64,000 bases of DNA, from positions 2,563,501-2,627,500 of the forward strand of contig NC_018010.1 of the NCBI RefSeq assembly GCF_000265405.1, written 5' to 3'. The position numbers were made by a program, and so were the translations under genes. Within the stretch, counting starts at the first letter, position 1; the number at the start of each line of letters is the position of its first letter. The notes under the pieces were generated by a model. That model saw nothing but the letters and a program-made list of their open reading frames with translations. It had not been told where the DNA came from and searched no databases. Shown piece after piece: positions 34,823 to 44,794 of this stretch. This stretch comes from Belliella baltica DSM 15883. Its GTDB lineage: Bacteria > Bacteroidota > Bacteroidia > Cytophagales > Cyclobacteriaceae.

Positions 34823-35194
34823 TTATTTGTTTACCATGTGATTCGCAACTTGAACAAAATAACGCATCATGGCTTCTTTTGTATTTTGATCTATTTCGAT
34901 TTTTTCCATTGCTGCAAACATACAGTTGAGCCAAGCATTTCTCAAATCACCACCAATTTCCCACTGGAAATGTCTTTTCCTTAGCATTGGGTGGCCTCTT
35001 TGTTCAGAATATATTTGAGGTCCACCAAAAACCTGTTGTAAAAATAAAAAAAGTCTTTCTTCGGCGGGTTTGAGATCTTCAGGATATAAAGTGAGCAATT
35101 CAGCGTTTCCAGCAACACCTTTATAAAAATGGTGTACTAAGGTTTTGATTTTTTCTTCACCTAGAGTTTGATAGATTGTTTGAAACTCGTGCAT
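34823..35194 (-). CDS. Truncated haemoglobin, group II
   Basis: 123 residues. The 2-on-2 globin fold is shown by the B-helix LVHHFYKGVAGN (Tyr B10), the proximal-histidine region LRKRHFQWEIG (His F8), and RNAWLNCMFAAME, whose Trp G8 marks group II. Group II members bind O2 or NO and are usually linked to NO/peroxide detoxification. First gene of the tight plsC-gatC group; a functional relation to those genes is not apparent. Confidence 0.9.
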   Translation of the reverse strand: MHEFQTIYQTLGEEKIKTLVHHFYKGVAGNAELLTLYPEDLKPAEERLFLFLQQVFGGPQIYSEQRGHPMLRKRHFQWEIGGDLRNAWLNCMFAAMEKIEIDQNTKEAMMRYFVQVANHMVNK

Positions 35195-35220
35195 GACTCA
35201 ATTTACAAATTGATTTTATA

Positions 35221-35250
35221 AAAAAAAGACTGTCCATAAGACAGCCTTTT
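35221..35250 (-). terminator. Terminator after accC
   Basis: AAAAGACTGTC pairs with GACAGCCTTTT with one internal mismatch and loop CATAA; the minus strand continues with seven T residues. Confidence 0.8.
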
Positions 35251-35270
35251 GTATGGATGAATTGATTTTA

Positions 35271-36620
35271 TTATTTCTTGATTACTGAGAAATCAAAATT
35301 TTCCAAGAACTTGGTAGTAAATTCACCAGCTTTGAATTTGGGATCATTAAGAAGTGCAATGTGGAATGGTATCGTTGTCTTAATTCCATCAATCACAAAT
35401 TCCTCAAGTGCTCTTTTCATTCTTACGATTACCTCTTCTCTAGATTGTCCACTTACAATTAGCTTAGCAATCATAGAGTCATAGTTGGGAGGAATGACAT
35501 ACCCTGCATAAACATGGCTATCAATTCTTACACCTCTACCACCTGGAAGATGAAGGTTTACGATTTTGCCAGGACTTGGTCTAAATCCATTCGCAGGATC
35601 CTCTGCATTGATTCTACATTCCATTGCATAAAGTTTTGGATAGTAGTTTTTGCCAGATATTTTTTCTCCTGCTGCTACTTTGATTTGCTCTTTGATCAAG
35701 TCAAAGTCAGTAACTTCTTCTGTAATCGGATGCTCTACTTGAATACGTGTATTCATTTCCATGAAGTAGAAATTTCGGTTTTTATCAACCAAAAATTCAA
35801 TCGTCCCAGCTCCTTCATAGCCAATGGCTTCTGCTCCTTTGATCGCAGCTTTACCCATTGCATCTCTAAGTTCGTCTGTTATAAATGGCGAAGGGGTTTC
35901 CTCCACCAATTTTTGATGTCTTCTTTGGATAGAGCAATCTCTTTCGGATAAGTGACAAGCTTTTCCATTGCTATCACCGATCACTTGGATTTCGATATGT
36001 CGAGGTTCTTCTACAAACTTTTCTAAATAAAGTCCGTCATTTCCAAATGCGGCACCAGATTCTTGTCTTGCATCATCCCAAGCTTTTTTGAATTCACTTT
36101 CTTGCTTGACTATTCTCATGCCACGTCCACCGCCACCGGCTGTTGCTTTTAGAATAACAGGATAGCCCATTTCGGTAGCAATTTTGACACCTTGTTCGAT
36201 CGACTCTAAAAGACCTTCAGAACCTGGTATGGTAGGAACTCCAGCTTCTTTCATAGTTGCCTTAGCTGTAGCTTTATCACCCATTCTATTGATCATATCA
36301 GGGCTAGCACCAATGAATTTTATTTTGTATTCTTCACAAATTCTGGAGAATTCGGCATTTTCTGAAAGAAAACCATATCCTGGATGTATAGCATCTGCAT
36401 TAGTGATTTCTGCGGCGGCTATTATTCTTGGAATATTTAGGTAAGATTCTCTACTTGGTGCCGGTCCAATACACACCGCTTCATCTGCGAATCTTACATG
36501 TAGGCTATCTTTGTCTGCGGTAGAATATACCGCCACAGTTTTGATCCCCATTTCTTTGCAAGTACGGATGATTCTAAGTGCAATTTCCCCTCTGTTGGCT
36601 ATTAAGATTTTTTTAAACAC
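35271..36620 (-). CDS. accC: Acetyl-CoA carboxylase biotin carboxylase subunit
   Basis: 449 residues, GTG start. It carboxylates the biotin on AccB using ATP and bicarbonate, the first step of fatty-acid synthesis. Signatures: the N-terminal [20 protein letters not shown], the ATP-grasp glycine loop [14 protein letters not shown] (about 159-172), [17 protein letters not shown] (about 227-243) and the catalytic region [16 protein letters not shown] (about 287-302). It is last in the fabH-efp-accB-accC group, 28 nt after accB. Full length. Confidence 0.97.
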   Translation of the reverse strand: MFKKILIANRGEIALRIIRTCKEMGIKTVAVYSTADKDSLHVRFADEAVCIGPAPSRESYLNIPRIIAAAEITNADAIHPGYGFLSENAEFSRICEEYKIKFIGASPDMINRMGDKATAKATMKEAGVPTIPGSEGLLESIEQGVKIATEMGYPVILKATAGGGGRGMRIVKQESEFKKAWDDARQESGAAFGNDGLYLEKFVEEPRHIEIQVIGDSNGKACHLSERDCSIQRRHQKLVEETPSPFITDELRDAMGKAAIKGAEAIGYEGAGTIEFLVDKNRNFYFMEMNTRIQVEHPITEEVTDFDLIKEQIKVAAGEKISGKNYYPKLYAMECRINAEDPANGFRPSPGKIVNLHLPGGRGVRIDSHVYAGYVIPPNYDSMIAKLIVSGQSREEVIVRMKRALEEFVIDGIKTTIPFHIALLNDPKFKAGEFTTKFLENFDFSVIKK

Positions 36621-36648
36621 AATATTTGAGTTTTGTGAAACAATAAGA

Positions 36649-37119
36649 TTATCCAGCTGGATCTACTAAAAATAAGGGTTGATCGTACTCTACTGGTGTA
36701 GCATTGTCAACCAATATTTTCACGATCTTTCCTGAAATTTCAGACTCTATCTCATTGAAAAGCTTCATAGCTTCTATAATACATATAGTTTGACCTGCCT
36801 TGACATCATCTCCTACATTTACAAAGTTGTCTGAATCTGGATTTGGAGTTCTGTAAAATGTACCAATCATTGGAGACTTGATTTCCAAATATTTTGATGT
36901 ATCATCTTTAGCTACTGCTGGTGCAGGCGCTGCTGGGGTTGATACAGGTGCAGGCGCAGCTGCAGGTAGAGGAGTTGGGGCTGCTGGAGCTGAAGAAACC
37001 ATCTTTACCTCACTATTTTTTTTGATAGAAAGTTCAAATTCTTCCGTCTTGATTTTGACTTCAGCAAGGCCTGAGTTGGAAATAAAATCTATTAAATCTT
37101 GAATTTCTTTTGCTTTCAT
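36649..37119 (-). CDS. accB: Biotin carboxyl carrier protein
   Basis: 156 residues. The N-terminal helical segment ([20 protein letters not shown]) is followed by an alanine/proline-rich flexible linker (about 45-70), then the biotinyl domain with the attachment lysine in [15 protein letters not shown] (the classic EAMK). It carries CO2 between the AccC and AccAD centres. Immediately upstream of accC, as in most bacteria. A weak ATTTAGC/GCTAAAT inverted repeat lies in the 102-bp gap from efp. Confidence 0.97.
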   Translation of the reverse strand: MKAKEIQDLIDFISNSGLAEVKIKTEEFELSIKKNSEVKMVSSAPAAPTPLPAAAPAPVSTPAAPAPAVAKDDTSKYLEIKSPMIGTFYRTPNPDSDNFVNVGDDVKAGQTICIIEAMKLFNEIESEISGKIVKILVDNATPVEYDQPLFLVDPAG

Positions 37120-37221
37120 AAGTTATTTAGTTTGCGAAATACCAAAACAATTGGCTTTCTTTTTATTGGGTTAAAAACAATACAGCAATGTAATTTAGCT
37201 AAATCACACTGCTAAATGAAA

Positions 37222-37785
37222 TTATTTTACTCTTTCTGAGTAGGAGCCATCTCTTGTATCCACTTTGATCATGATATCCTGCTCTACAAATAAAGGAACC
37301 ATAACAGTGGCACCTGTCTCTACAGTAGCAGGTTTCAAGGCATTGGTAGCTGTATCACCTTTGATTCCAGGTTCTGTGTAGGTGATCATTAATTCTACGA
37401 AAGGAGGAAGTTCCACAGTAAGTGGAGTTTCTGTTTCTGCATGAATTAGCACATCAACAATTTGACCTTCTTTCATCAAGTTTGCTCTTTCAATTAATTT
37501 TTCATCGATACGGATTTGTTCAAAAGTATCATTGTCCATAAAATGAAGTCCCATATCATCTGAATAAAGGTACTGATGAGGTCTTTTTTCTACTCTAGCG
37601 GTAGTTACTTTTTCACCAGCATTGAAAGTCTTATCCAAAACTTTTCCATTGGTCAAGCTTTTCATTTTGGTTCTGACAAATGCAGCACCTTTTCCTGGTT
37701 TGACATGCTGAAAATCGGTAATGGTAAAGATGTCGTTATTGAATTCAAGACACAATCCATTTTTAAAATCTGCGGTACTTGCCAT
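37222..37785 (-). CDS. efp: Elongation factor P
   Basis: 187 residues, three-domain tRNA-mimicking factor that rescues ribosomes at polyproline. The modified residue position is Lys in [12 protein letters not shown] (about residue 32); which modification is used cannot be read from this window. Domain II/III shows [20 protein letters not shown] (about 67-86) and the C-terminal signature region [15 protein letters not shown]. It is 27 nt downstream of fabH and belongs to the fabH-accC transcript. Confidence 0.97.
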   Translation of the reverse strand: MASTADFKNGLCLEFNNDIFTITDFQHVKPGKGAAFVRTKMKSLTNGKVLDKTFNAGEKVTTARVEKRPHQYLYSDDMGLHFMDNDTFEQIRIDEKLIERANLMKEGQIVDVLIHAETETPLTVELPPFVELMITYTEPGIKGDTATNALKPATVETGATVMVPLFVEQDIMIKVDTRDGSYSERVK

Positions 37786-37812
37786 TATTGATTAACTTAT
37801 TGGTTTCTAGTA

Positions 37813-38811
37813 TTATTTTGGGTCATATCCCCACTTGAGGTAAATCGAACCCCATGTGAATCCTCCTCCAAATGCAGCTAAGATGATGTTATCTCCTTTC
37901 TTGAGTTGAGATTCATAATCCCAAAGACATAAAGGCAACGTTCCAGCTGTGGTATTTCCATATTTTTCAATATTCATCATCACTTTATCTGGACCTACAC
38001 CCATTCTATTTGCAGTAGCATCTATGATTCTTTTATTTGCTTGATGTGGTACTAGCCAAGAAACGTCCTCCGAAGTTAAACCATTTCTTTCCATAATTTG
38101 TGCACTTACCTCTGCCATATTGGTTACTGCAAATTTAAAAACTGTAGCACCTTCTTGAAAAGCAAAATGCTCTCTTGCATTTACAGTTTCTAGGGAGGCT
38201 GGCTTTCTACTTCCTCCAGCTTTCATGTGAAGATAGGGGGCACCTGACCCATCAGCATGTAGTAAGCTGTCCATGATGCCAACTTCTTCTGTGGTAGGTT
38301 CTAGCAATACTGCACCACCACCATCTCCAAAAATAATACAGGTAGCTCTATCAGTGTAGTCGATTATCGAAGACATTTTATCGGCACCTACGACAATCAC
38401 TTTTTTGTGCATGCCTGTTTCTATAAATTGACTACCCATTGTCAATGCGTATAGGAAGCCTGAACAAGCCGCTGAAATATCAAAACTAAAACTATTTTTT
38501 GCACCGACATTGTCTGCTATGATATTGGCAGTTGCAGGGAATGGCATGTCGGGGGTCACAGTAGCGCAAATGATTAAATCTATATCCTCCGGATTCGTGT
38601 TTGTCTTTTTTAACAATCCTTTGACTGCTTCTGTGCCAATGACGGAAGTTCCTTGATTTTCACCTTTAAGAATCCTTCTTTCTTTGATTCCCGTTCGGCT
38701 GACAATCCACTCGTCGTTGGTGTCAACCATGGTTTCTAATTCTTGATTGGTTAGGATATATTCAGGTACCCAACCATGAACTCCTGAGATTACTGCTCTT
38801 GTTTTTTTCAT
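37813..38811 (-). CDS. fabH: 3-oxoacyl-ACP synthase III
   Basis: 332 residues. It condenses acetyl- or branched acyl-CoA with malonyl-ACP to start fatty-acid synthesis. The Cys-His-Asn triad is visible: Cys in [15 protein letters not shown] (about 115), His in [14 protein letters not shown] (about 255) and Asn in [13 protein letters not shown] (about 285). In branched-chain-lipid Bacteroidetes FabH often prefers branched primers; this is inference, though ilvE is present nearby. It has its own promoter with a roughly 120-nt leader. No plsX is found next to it. Confidence 0.96.
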   Translation of the reverse strand: MKKTRAVISGVHGWVPEYILTNQELETMVDTNDEWIVSRTGIKERRILKGENQGTSVIGTEAVKGLLKKTNTNPEDIDLIICATVTPDMPFPATANIIADNVGAKNSFSFDISAACSGFLYALTMGSQFIETGMHKKVIVVGADKMSSIIDYTDRATCIIFGDGGGAVLLEPTTEEVGIMDSLLHADGSGAPYLHMKAGGSRKPASLETVNAREHFAFQEGATVFKFAVTNMAEVSAQIMERNGLTSEDVSWLVPHQANKRIIDATANRMGVGPDKVMMNIEKYGNTTAGTLPLCLWDYESQLKKGDNIILAAFGGGFTWGSIYLKWGYDPK

Positions 38812-38936
38812 TAAGTGTTTTGTTTAGACAGCTAATCGATTTTTTGATTGAATCAAAATGCTGACTTTTAGGAATTTGAACTGAATTTTGAGTGATTCCA
38901 TTTCATTCCCATTTAGATTAAGGCATCAAAAATATT

Positions 38937-38968
38937 TAAAATGTGCTGTACCACCAAAGTTTTTTGAT
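38937..38968 (-). promoter_or_regulatory. Promoter for fabH-efp-accB-accC
   Basis: Minus-strand TTTG (38968-38965), 20 nt, TATTTTTG (38944-38937), a full consensus match. It predicts a leader of about 120 nt before fabH. Confidence 0.7.
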
Positions 38969-39030
38969 TTTAGAATTTGATCTTAAGATATTATTTCTCT
39001 TTAAATCAATTGATTACTACCTCTAAAAAA

Positions 39031-39065
39031 TGAAAAAATCCATTCCGACTAATCGGAATGGATTT
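39031..39065 (-). terminator. Terminator after rpmF
   Basis: AAATCCATTCCGA (39036-39048), loop CTAA, TCGGAATGGATTT (39053-39065): 13 perfect pairs, T-rich on the minus strand. It separates yceD-rpmF from fabH. Confidence 0.88.
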
Positions 39066-39096
39066 AATATAAAAGGCCTTTTTTTATTTCTTTTAA

Positions 39097-39288
39097 TTAA
39101 GCGAGAACTTCCTTCTCCATGATTACTTGTCCTTTGTAGTACAATTTACCATCTAGCCAAAAAGCTCTGTGTGGTAAATGAAATTCACCAGTGGTAGGAC
39201 ATTTTGCCATTGCAGGAGCAGTTAACTTATAATGAGTTCTTCTCTTGTCTCTTCTGGTTTTCGAAATTTTTCGTTTAGGATGCGCCAT
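39097..39288 (-). CDS. rpmF: 50S ribosomal protein L32
   Basis: 63 residues: the basic N-terminus [20 protein letters not shown] and the segment [18 protein letters not shown] are diagnostic. Only one cysteine remains of the four that make a zinc ribbon in other L32 proteins, so this is the zinc-free (C-) form. It follows yceD by 23 nt, the usual pairing. Confidence 0.97.
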   Translation of the reverse strand: MAHPKRKISKTRRDKRRTHYKLTAPAMAKCPTTGEFHLPHRAFWLDGKLYYKGQVIMEKEVLA

Positions 39289-39311
39289 CTCTATGTAATT
39301 TTAGATTAATC

Positions 39312-39881
39312 TTATTTCTTTAATTTTTTTAATATTTCCCATCTGGGATCAGTTTTTTGGTCTGATTCAAGTGAATTATCTTTCTCCTCTGAAAGACCGT
39401 CTTCAAATTCCTCTTCCGAAATATATACCAACTCACCTTCTCCTTCAAAATCTTCATCATCCATTTCTTCTAAATAATCTGGATGAATTCTCTTGGCGGG
39501 AATAGCAAGCAAGATAAATTCATATATCAATTGTGCTACATTGATGTTTGGCGTGTCCCTAGTAATCATAAATACGTCTTCAGTGACTTCCATCTCTTCT
39601 AAACCGTATTTGTAAATTACTTTTTCACTTGTGAAAAGGGGAAAATTAAAATTTTCCAAACTTCTATCACAAGTCAAAGTGACTTCTCCATCAATCTCAA
39701 ATGTAGCTTCTATTAAGGAAGTTAGCTTATTGAGGTGTATAGTCGCTTGGAGCTTTCCTCCATGCAAGAATTCCTCTGCTTCGAAATTTTCGAAAAACTC
39801 TCTGTCAACCGGAAAAGTAAATTCATGTTTACCTTCCTTGAGTTTGATGACGTCGATATTATAGTTCCTCAAGAATTTCAT
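39312..39881 (-). CDS. YceD/DUF177 family protein
   Basis: 189 residues. The family is linked to 23S rRNA accumulation or ribosome assembly and almost always precedes rpmF, as here. Core motifs: a beta-rich N-half (DVIKLKEGKHEFTFPVDREF), DGEVTLTCDRSLENFNFPLF (the conserved C-D-R region, about 80-99), and LIYEFILLAIPAKRIHPD (about 138-155). The C-terminus is highly acidic. The molecular role is only partly known. Confidence 0.92.
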   Translation of the reverse strand: MKFLRNYNIDVIKLKEGKHEFTFPVDREFFENFEAEEFLHGGKLQATIHLNKLTSLIEATFEIDGEVTLTCDRSLENFNFPLFTSEKVIYKYGLEEMEVTEDVFMITRDTPNINVAQLIYEFILLAIPAKRIHPDYLEEMDDEDFEGEGELVYISEEEFEDGLSEEKDNSLESDQKTDPRWEILKKLKK

Positions 39882-39906
39882 TTGACCTCCCCTTATTTCA
39901 AGACCG

Positions 39907-39914
39907 CAAATTTA
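39907..39914 (-). promoter_or_regulatory. -7 box for yceD-rpmF
   Basis: Minus-strand TAAATTTG, 26 nt before the start; no -33 partner. Confidence 0.45.
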
Positions 39915-40038
39915 GACATTCCAATTAGAAAAATAAAATTTGGTGAGTAATTATTTTAAAGCAATTTTGATTTGTCTTCTTAACAACTCTAAATCAAGTT
40001 CTTTGCATCTATAATATGTTGTTAAATCAGATTAAAAT

Positions 40039-41064
40039 TCAATCTTCTTCTTCCTCCCAATGATCTTTATTCTTGATTATATCATGAGCTTGGAGAATAG
40101 CTGCCCGCATAGAGCCTTCATCAGCGATGTTTTTGCCAGCTATATTATAGGCTGTGCCATGATCTGGTGAAGTTCTGACAATTGGAAGACCCGCTGTAAA
40201 ATTTACGCCAGTTTCAAAAGCCAAAGACTTAAATGGAATTAAACCTTGATCGTGATACATGGCCAAAACACCATCAAATTTCTTTTGATGTAGCATTCCA
40301 AAAAACCCATCAGCAGGATACGGGCCAAACACAAGATGTCCTTTTTCTTTGAACTCTTTGATTACAGGCTGAATGATATTTATTTCCTCATCACCAAGCA
40401 ACCCATCCTCACCTGCATGAGGGTTGAGACCTAAAACGGCTATTCTTGGTTTGTTGATTCCGAAGTCATCCTTTAATGAGTTGAGCATCAAATTTAATTT
40501 TGCTCTTATGCTTTCTGAATTTACTTTTGTAGCGACATCTTTCAATGGAATATGTCCTGTGACCACACCAACACGTATATCATCTGCTACTAGAAACATC
40601 AAACTATCTTTCACACCAAAAGCAGAAGTTAGATATTCGGTGTGACCAACAAACTTCAAGTCATCAGAATTGATATTGTTTTTATTCAATGGAGCAGTTA
40701 CCAAAGCTTCAATCTTTCCGTCTTTCAAATCTTGTATTGCATGATTCAATGCAGCAATAGCAAGTTTTCCAGCCTCGTGGGTTTCCACTCCAGGAAGAAT
40801 TTCAGGACTTTCATCTATTACATTTATCAGGTTGATTTTTTTATGATGTACTTCATCAATAGATTTGATCTGCATGAAATTGAAGTCTTCCATCTCCAAT
40901 TGCTTTCTGTAAAAAGTGATGGCCTTGCCATGGGCGTATATCACAGGAGTGATCAATTTCTGAATTCTATTGTCAAGAAGTGCTTTCATAGTCACTTCGG
41001 CTCCGATTCCGTTGATATCTCCAATACTGATTCCTATGACTGGCTTATTTTTTCGTTGATTCAT
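40039..41064 (-). CDS. pdxA: 4-hydroxythreonine-4-phosphate dehydrogenase
   Basis: 341 residues from MNQRKNKPVIG. PdxA oxidises 4-phosphohydroxy-threonine in the DXP-dependent route to vitamin B6. Metal/substrate motifs: GHTEYLTSAFG (about 136-146), LGLNPHAGEDG (about 207-217), MYHDQGLIPFKSLAFETGVN (about 268-287) and RTSPDHGTAYNIAGK (about 296-310). Upstream of yceD in the same direction with a 157-bp gap, an arrangement I recall from other Bacteroidetes. The TTG one codon upstream is a less likely start. Confidence 0.96.
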   Translation of the reverse strand: MNQRKNKPVIGISIGDINGIGAEVTMKALLDNRIQKLITPVIYAHGKAITFYRKQLEMEDFNFMQIKSIDEVHHKKINLINVIDESPEILPGVETHEAGKLAIAALNHAIQDLKDGKIEALVTAPLNKNNINSDDLKFVGHTEYLTSAFGVKDSLMFLVADDIRVGVVTGHIPLKDVATKVNSESIRAKLNLMLNSLKDDFGINKPRIAVLGLNPHAGEDGLLGDEEINIIQPVIKEFKEKGHLVFGPYPADGFFGMLHQKKFDGVLAMYHDQGLIPFKSLAFETGVNFTAGLPIVRTSPDHGTAYNIAGKNIADEGSMRAAILQAHDIIKNKDHWEEEED

Positions 41065-41160
41065 CAATTCGAGGCTAAACTTATTTATTAATTCCTACAT
41101 TCAACAATTGATCCAAAGGCTTTGCTTTCAAATAAGTTTAGACCTTTGTGATTATTGTCT

Positions 41161-41168
41161 TATTTTTG
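41161..41168 (+). promoter_or_regulatory. -7 box for rsmA-mgtE
   Basis: TATTTTTG, 35 nt before the ATG; a TTTA at 41137-41140 is 20 nt upstream, a degenerate -33 box. Confidence 0.5.
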
Positions 41169-41203
41169 ACCTGCAATTTAATTAAAAATATTAGAGTTAG
41201 CGC

Positions 41204-41986
41204 ATGGAAAAAGTCAAACCTAAAAAACACCTTGGACAGCATTTTCTCACTGACTTGAGTATCGCAGAGCGTATTGCCAAGGCGGTAACAGGACATGGAG
41301 GAGTAAAAAAAGTACTTGAGATAGGTCCTGGCATGGGGGTTTTGACTGATTTTCTTTTGGCTCAAGATTGGGACCTTTATTTGGTTGATATAGATAAGGA
41401 ATCAATTACCTATTTGAATCACAAGTATCCGCAATTAGAAGATAAAATAATCGATGGAGATTATCTAAAGGAAAATTTCGAACCTATCATGAATGGGCCT
41501 TATGCAGTGGCGGGTAATTTTCCTTACAATATCTCTTCTCAGATATTTTTCAAAATATTGGAGGTCAGGAATCAAGTGACAGAAGTAGTTTGCATGTTGC
41601 AAAAGGAAGTGGCAGAGAGAATAGCTTCACCCAAAGGCAATAAGAACTATGGGATTTTGTCTGTTTTGCTACAGGCTTTCTATGACATAGAATACCTCTT
41701 TACAGTGCCTCCTGGAGTCTTTAATCCGCCACCAAAAGTGAATTCTGGAGTGATTAGATTGACAAGGAATAGTACCGATAAATTAGCATGTGATGAAAAA
41801 CTCTTTTTCAGGGTTGTGAAACAGGGGTTTAGTACAAGAAGAAAAACCCTTAGAAATGCAATAAAAAGCATGGGGATTTCTGAGGAACTCAAATCAGATC
41901 CAATATTGGATTTAAGAGCAGAGCAACTTGATGTCGATGATTTTGTCACATTAACCAATAAAATTCAGAGATCTTGGAATCAATAA
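41204..41986 (+). CDS. rsmA: 16S rRNA (adenine1518/1519-N6) dimethyltransferase
   Basis: 260 residues. It dimethylates the two adenines in helix 45 of 16S rRNA late in 30S assembly. The SAM motif is KVLEIGPGMGVLTDFLLA (about 36-53), preceded by the signature PKKHLGQHFLTD (about 5-16); the catalytic motif is GNFPYNISSQIF (about 106-117). The C-terminal helical domain has SGVIRLTR. The last 13 nt overlap the start of mgtE. Confidence 0.97.
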   Translation: MEKVKPKKHLGQHFLTDLSIAERIAKAVTGHGGVKKVLEIGPGMGVLTDFLLAQDWDLYLVDIDKESITYLNHKYPQLEDKIIDGDYLKENFEPIMNGPYAVAGNFPYNISSQIFFKILEVRNQVTEVVCMLQKEVAERIASPKGNKNYGILSVLLQAFYDIEYLFTVPPGVFNPPPKVNSGVIRLTRNSTDKLACDEKLFFRVVKQGFSTRRKTLRNAIKSMGISEELKSDPILDLRAEQLDVDDFVTLTNKIQRSWNQ

Positions 41987-43341
41987 AAATATTTGAGTTA
42001 TCTAAAGAGTACTTAGAAAGTCTCCGAGATGCCATCGAGTCTCAAGATAATAATTTTATCAAAGAGTCATTAGATGGAGCTAATGAAGCTGATGTAGCTT
42101 TGCTTCTCGACGAACTGAATATGGAGGAAGCGCTCTATGTTTTGCGTTTGTTAGATTCCGAAGTGGCAGCTGACATTTTAATTGAGCTTGATGAAGATTC
42201 CTTACTCAAGGTGGTGAGGGAAATGGAGGCTTCCGAACTCGCTTTATATATTGATCAGATGGATTCGGATGATGGGGTTGATATTTTAAATCTCTTTTCG
42301 GTAAGAGAAAGGGAAGATATCATTAGTTACCTTCAAGAAAAAGAAAAGTCTGCTCATATCTTGGATCTTCTTCGCTATGATGAAGATAGCGCTGGTGGAT
42401 TGATGGCCAAAGAGTTTATCAAAGCCAACCAAAACTGGAATGTTATTCAGACTATTGAAGAGATCAGAAGACAAGCTGAGAAAGTTGAAAAAATTTATTC
42501 TATTTATGTAGTTGATAACAAACAGCATTTGTTGGGTAGGGTATCTTTGAAGAAGATAATCCTAGCTTCCTCTGATACAAAAATTGCCGATATCTATGAC
42601 CCTGAATTAATTTCTGTTCCTACGCATATGGATGAGGAGGAAGTGGCAGAAATTATGCGGAAATATGATTTAGAATCTATTCCTGTCGTGAATGCTAAAA
42701 ACAAGCTTGTTGGAAGGATTACTGTTGATGATATTTTAGATGTGATTCGTGAACAATCAGATGAGGATATTCAAGCAATGACAGGGATTTCATCGGATGT
42801 AGAGGAGTCAGATAGTATTTTTAAAATCTCAAAAGCAAGATTGCCGTGGTTGCTTATCGGAGTCATTGGAGGTTTGTTGGGTTCTCAGATTATAGATATT
42901 TTTGAAGAAGGGTTACAAAAATATGTGACATTAGCGGCTTTTATTCCTCTCGTGGCTGCCACAGGAGGCAACGTTGGGATTCAATCTTCATCTTTGGTCG
43001 TACAGACTTTGGCCTCAAAATCAGTTTTTGATGATACACCTTGGCAAAGGTTTATTAAGGGTTTTTTGATAGCCTTACTGAACGGGCTTGTCTTGGGCTT
43101 TTTTGTGTTTTTGGTTGTCGTTTTTATCATGGGGAATGAAAAAATATTCGGTCTCACGATTGGTTTTTCTATGTTTTGTGTTGTATTGATGGCCTCATTT
43201 ATGGGGACAGTGACTCCATTGATTCTTGATAAGTTTGGAATAAATCCTGCAATTGCATCAGGTCCATTTATTACTACTGCCAATGATCTTTTTGGACTTG
43301 CTATATATTTTGGAATTGCGATGTGGCTCTTGAATCTGTGA
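41974..43341 (+). CDS. mgtE: Magnesium transporter MgtE
   Basis: 455 residues from a TTG inside the end of rsmA. Order: a helical N-domain superhelix (about 20-130, acidic, senses Mg2+), two CBS domains (about 140-255: SIYVVDNKQHLLGRVSLKKI and SIPVVNAKNKLVGRITVDDI), a connecting plug helix, then five membrane helices with the selectivity/dimer segment PLVAATGGNVGIQSSSLVVQ (about 325-344). The gate is regulated by cytosolic Mg2+. Overlap with rsmA implies translational coupling; no magnesium riboswitch is possible in that arrangement. Confidence 0.96.
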   Translation: MESIKIFELSKEYLESLRDAIESQDNNFIKESLDGANEADVALLLDELNMEEALYVLRLLDSEVAADILIELDEDSLLKVVREMEASELALYIDQMDSDDGVDILNLFSVREREDIISYLQEKEKSAHILDLLRYDEDSAGGLMAKEFIKANQNWNVIQTIEEIRRQAEKVEKIYSIYVVDNKQHLLGRVSLKKIILASSDTKIADIYDPELISVPTHMDEEEVAEIMRKYDLESIPVVNAKNKLVGRITVDDILDVIREQSDEDIQAMTGISSDVEESDSIFKISKARLPWLLIGVIGGLLGSQIIDIFEEGLQKYVTLAAFIPLVAATGGNVGIQSSSLVVQTLASKSVFDDTPWQRFIKGFLIALLNGLVLGFFVFLVVVFIMGNEKIFGLTIGFSMFCVVLMASFMGTVTPLILDKFGINPAIASGPFITTANDLFGLAIYFGIAMWLLNL

Positions 43342-43367
43342 TTTTAGAGCCACTTTTTTATTTTACT
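43323..43367 (+). terminator. Terminator overlapping the end of mgtE
   Basis: GTGGCTCT (43323-43330) pairs with AGAGCCAC (43346-43353), followed by TTTTTTATTTTACTTTT. The 5' arm is inside the coding sequence. Confidence 0.82.
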
Positions 43368-43510
43368 TTTGAAGGATCAAGATCATACTTAAAATTCCTT
43401 ACGAGTTTTAATTATAAGCAGCTCCTTTAAACATGAAATTTCTTATAACTAATTACGATCTATTCCAGTATTTTTTTTAGCTTAAGGATCTATTTAAAAC
43501 CCTAAAAACT

Positions 43511-44794
43511 ATGAAGAGAATATTCGCTTTACTATTTGTATTGGCTTTGATCAATCAAGTAACTTTTGCACAAAAAACATTCATCCATGCTGGAAAAATG
43601 GTGGATGTAAAATCAAATAAAACGCTTTCTGAAATGACTATAATCATTGAAGATAATATCATTTTGGATGTGCAAAAGGGATACACTGTTGCAGGAGCAT
43701 CCGATAAAGTAATTGATTTAAAATCTAAGACAGTAATGCCAGGTCTAATGGATATGCATGTACATCTAGAAAATGAAACTAGCCCACGTAGATACTTGGA
43801 TAGATTTGTAGAAAATGAAGCGGATGTAGCATTCAATTCCACTATTTTCGCTAAGACGACCTTGATGGCAGGATTTACTACAGTAAGAGATCTAGGTGGT
43901 ACAGGAGTAAATATTTCTTTAAGAAATGCGATCAATGCTGGAAAGGTAGATGGACCTAGAGTTATTACATCTGGAAAGTCTATCGCTCCAACAGGTGGAC
44001 ATGCTGATCCAACTAATGGAATGAAAAGGGAATTGATGGGTGACCCAGGACCAGATCAAGGAGTTATCAATGGAGTCGCTGATGCCAGAAAGGCCGTTCG
44101 ACAACAAGTGAAAAATGGTTCAGATGTAATCAAAATCACAGCAACAGGAGGGGTTCTCAGTGTAGCGAGAGATGGGAATGCACCGCAATTTCAGCAGGAT
44201 GAAATCAATGCTGTGATAGAAACTGCTACTGACTTTGGAATTCATGTGGCTGCACATGCGCATGGAGATGAAGGAATGAAGCGTGCTGTCATTGGCGGCA
44301 TTCATTCCATAGAACATGGAACTTATATGTCTGAAGAAACAATGGATATGATGATCAAAGCGGGTACTTGGTATGTTCCAACAATCACCGCAGGGAAATC
44401 GGTAGCAGAATATGCTAGGATTCCAGGATATTACCCAGCAGCAGTAAAAACCAAAGCTGAGACAATTGGGCCATTGATTCAAAGCACATTTGGTAAAGCT
44501 TATAAAAGAGGAGTGAAGATCGCTTTTGGTACTGATGCGGGCGTTTTTCCCCATGGAGAAAACTACAGGGAGTTTGTTTACATGACTGAAATGGGAATGC
44601 CAAACTTGGAAGCAATTCAATCAGCTACTTTGAGAGCGGCCGAGTTACTAGGAATGGAAGATAAAATTGGAATCATAGAAAAAGGAATGCTTGCCGATAT
44701 CATTGCTGTAGATGGTGACCCAGAAAAAGATATCAAGGTGATGAAGGAAGTTGTTTTTGTTATGAAAGACGGGAAAGTTTATAAAATGGAATAG
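43511..44794 (+). CDS. Exported amidohydrolase family protein
   Basis: 427 residues. Signal peptide MKRIFALLFVLALINQVTFA with cleavage near TFA-QKT, so periplasmic. Metal ligands of the imidazolonepropionase/prolidase-like amidohydrolases are visible: HVH in GLMDMHVHLE (about 76-85), the bridging-Lys region SDVIKITATGG (about 204-214), His in HVAAHAHGDEG (about 245) and IHSIEHGTYM (about 262), and Asp in IAFGTDAGVFPHG (about 345). The family in this setting often cleaves Xaa-Pro or other dipeptides; the substrate is uncertain. No signs of an operon. Confidence 0.9.
   Translation: MKRIFALLFVLALINQVTFAQKTFIHAGKMVDVKSNKTLSEMTIIIEDNIILDVQKGYTVAGASDKVIDLKSKTVMPGLMDMHVHLENETSPRRYLDRFVENEADVAFNSTIFAKTTLMAGFTTVRDLGGTGVNISLRNAINAGKVDGPRVITSGKSIAPTGGHADPTNGMKRELMGDPGPDQGVINGVADARKAVRQQVKNGSDVIKITATGGVLSVARDGNAPQFQQDEINAVIETATDFGIHVAAHAHGDEGMKRAVIGGIHSIEHGTYMSEETMDMMIKAGTWYVPTITAGKSVAEYARIPGYYPAAVKTKAETIGPLIQSTFGKAYKRGVKIAFGTDAGVFPHGENYREFVYMTEMGMPNLEAIQSATLRAAELLGMEDKIGIIEKGMLADIIAVDGDPEKDIKVMKEVVFVMKDGKVYKME

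Noticed and set aside
35514..35951. 145-codon plus-strand frame opposite accC
   Set aside because: Antisense shadow of a strongly conserved gene, low-quality composition, no promoter box.
44120..44620. 166-codon minus-strand frame opposite the amidohydrolase gene
   Set aside because: Cys/His/Ser-rich antisense shadow of a conserved coding region.
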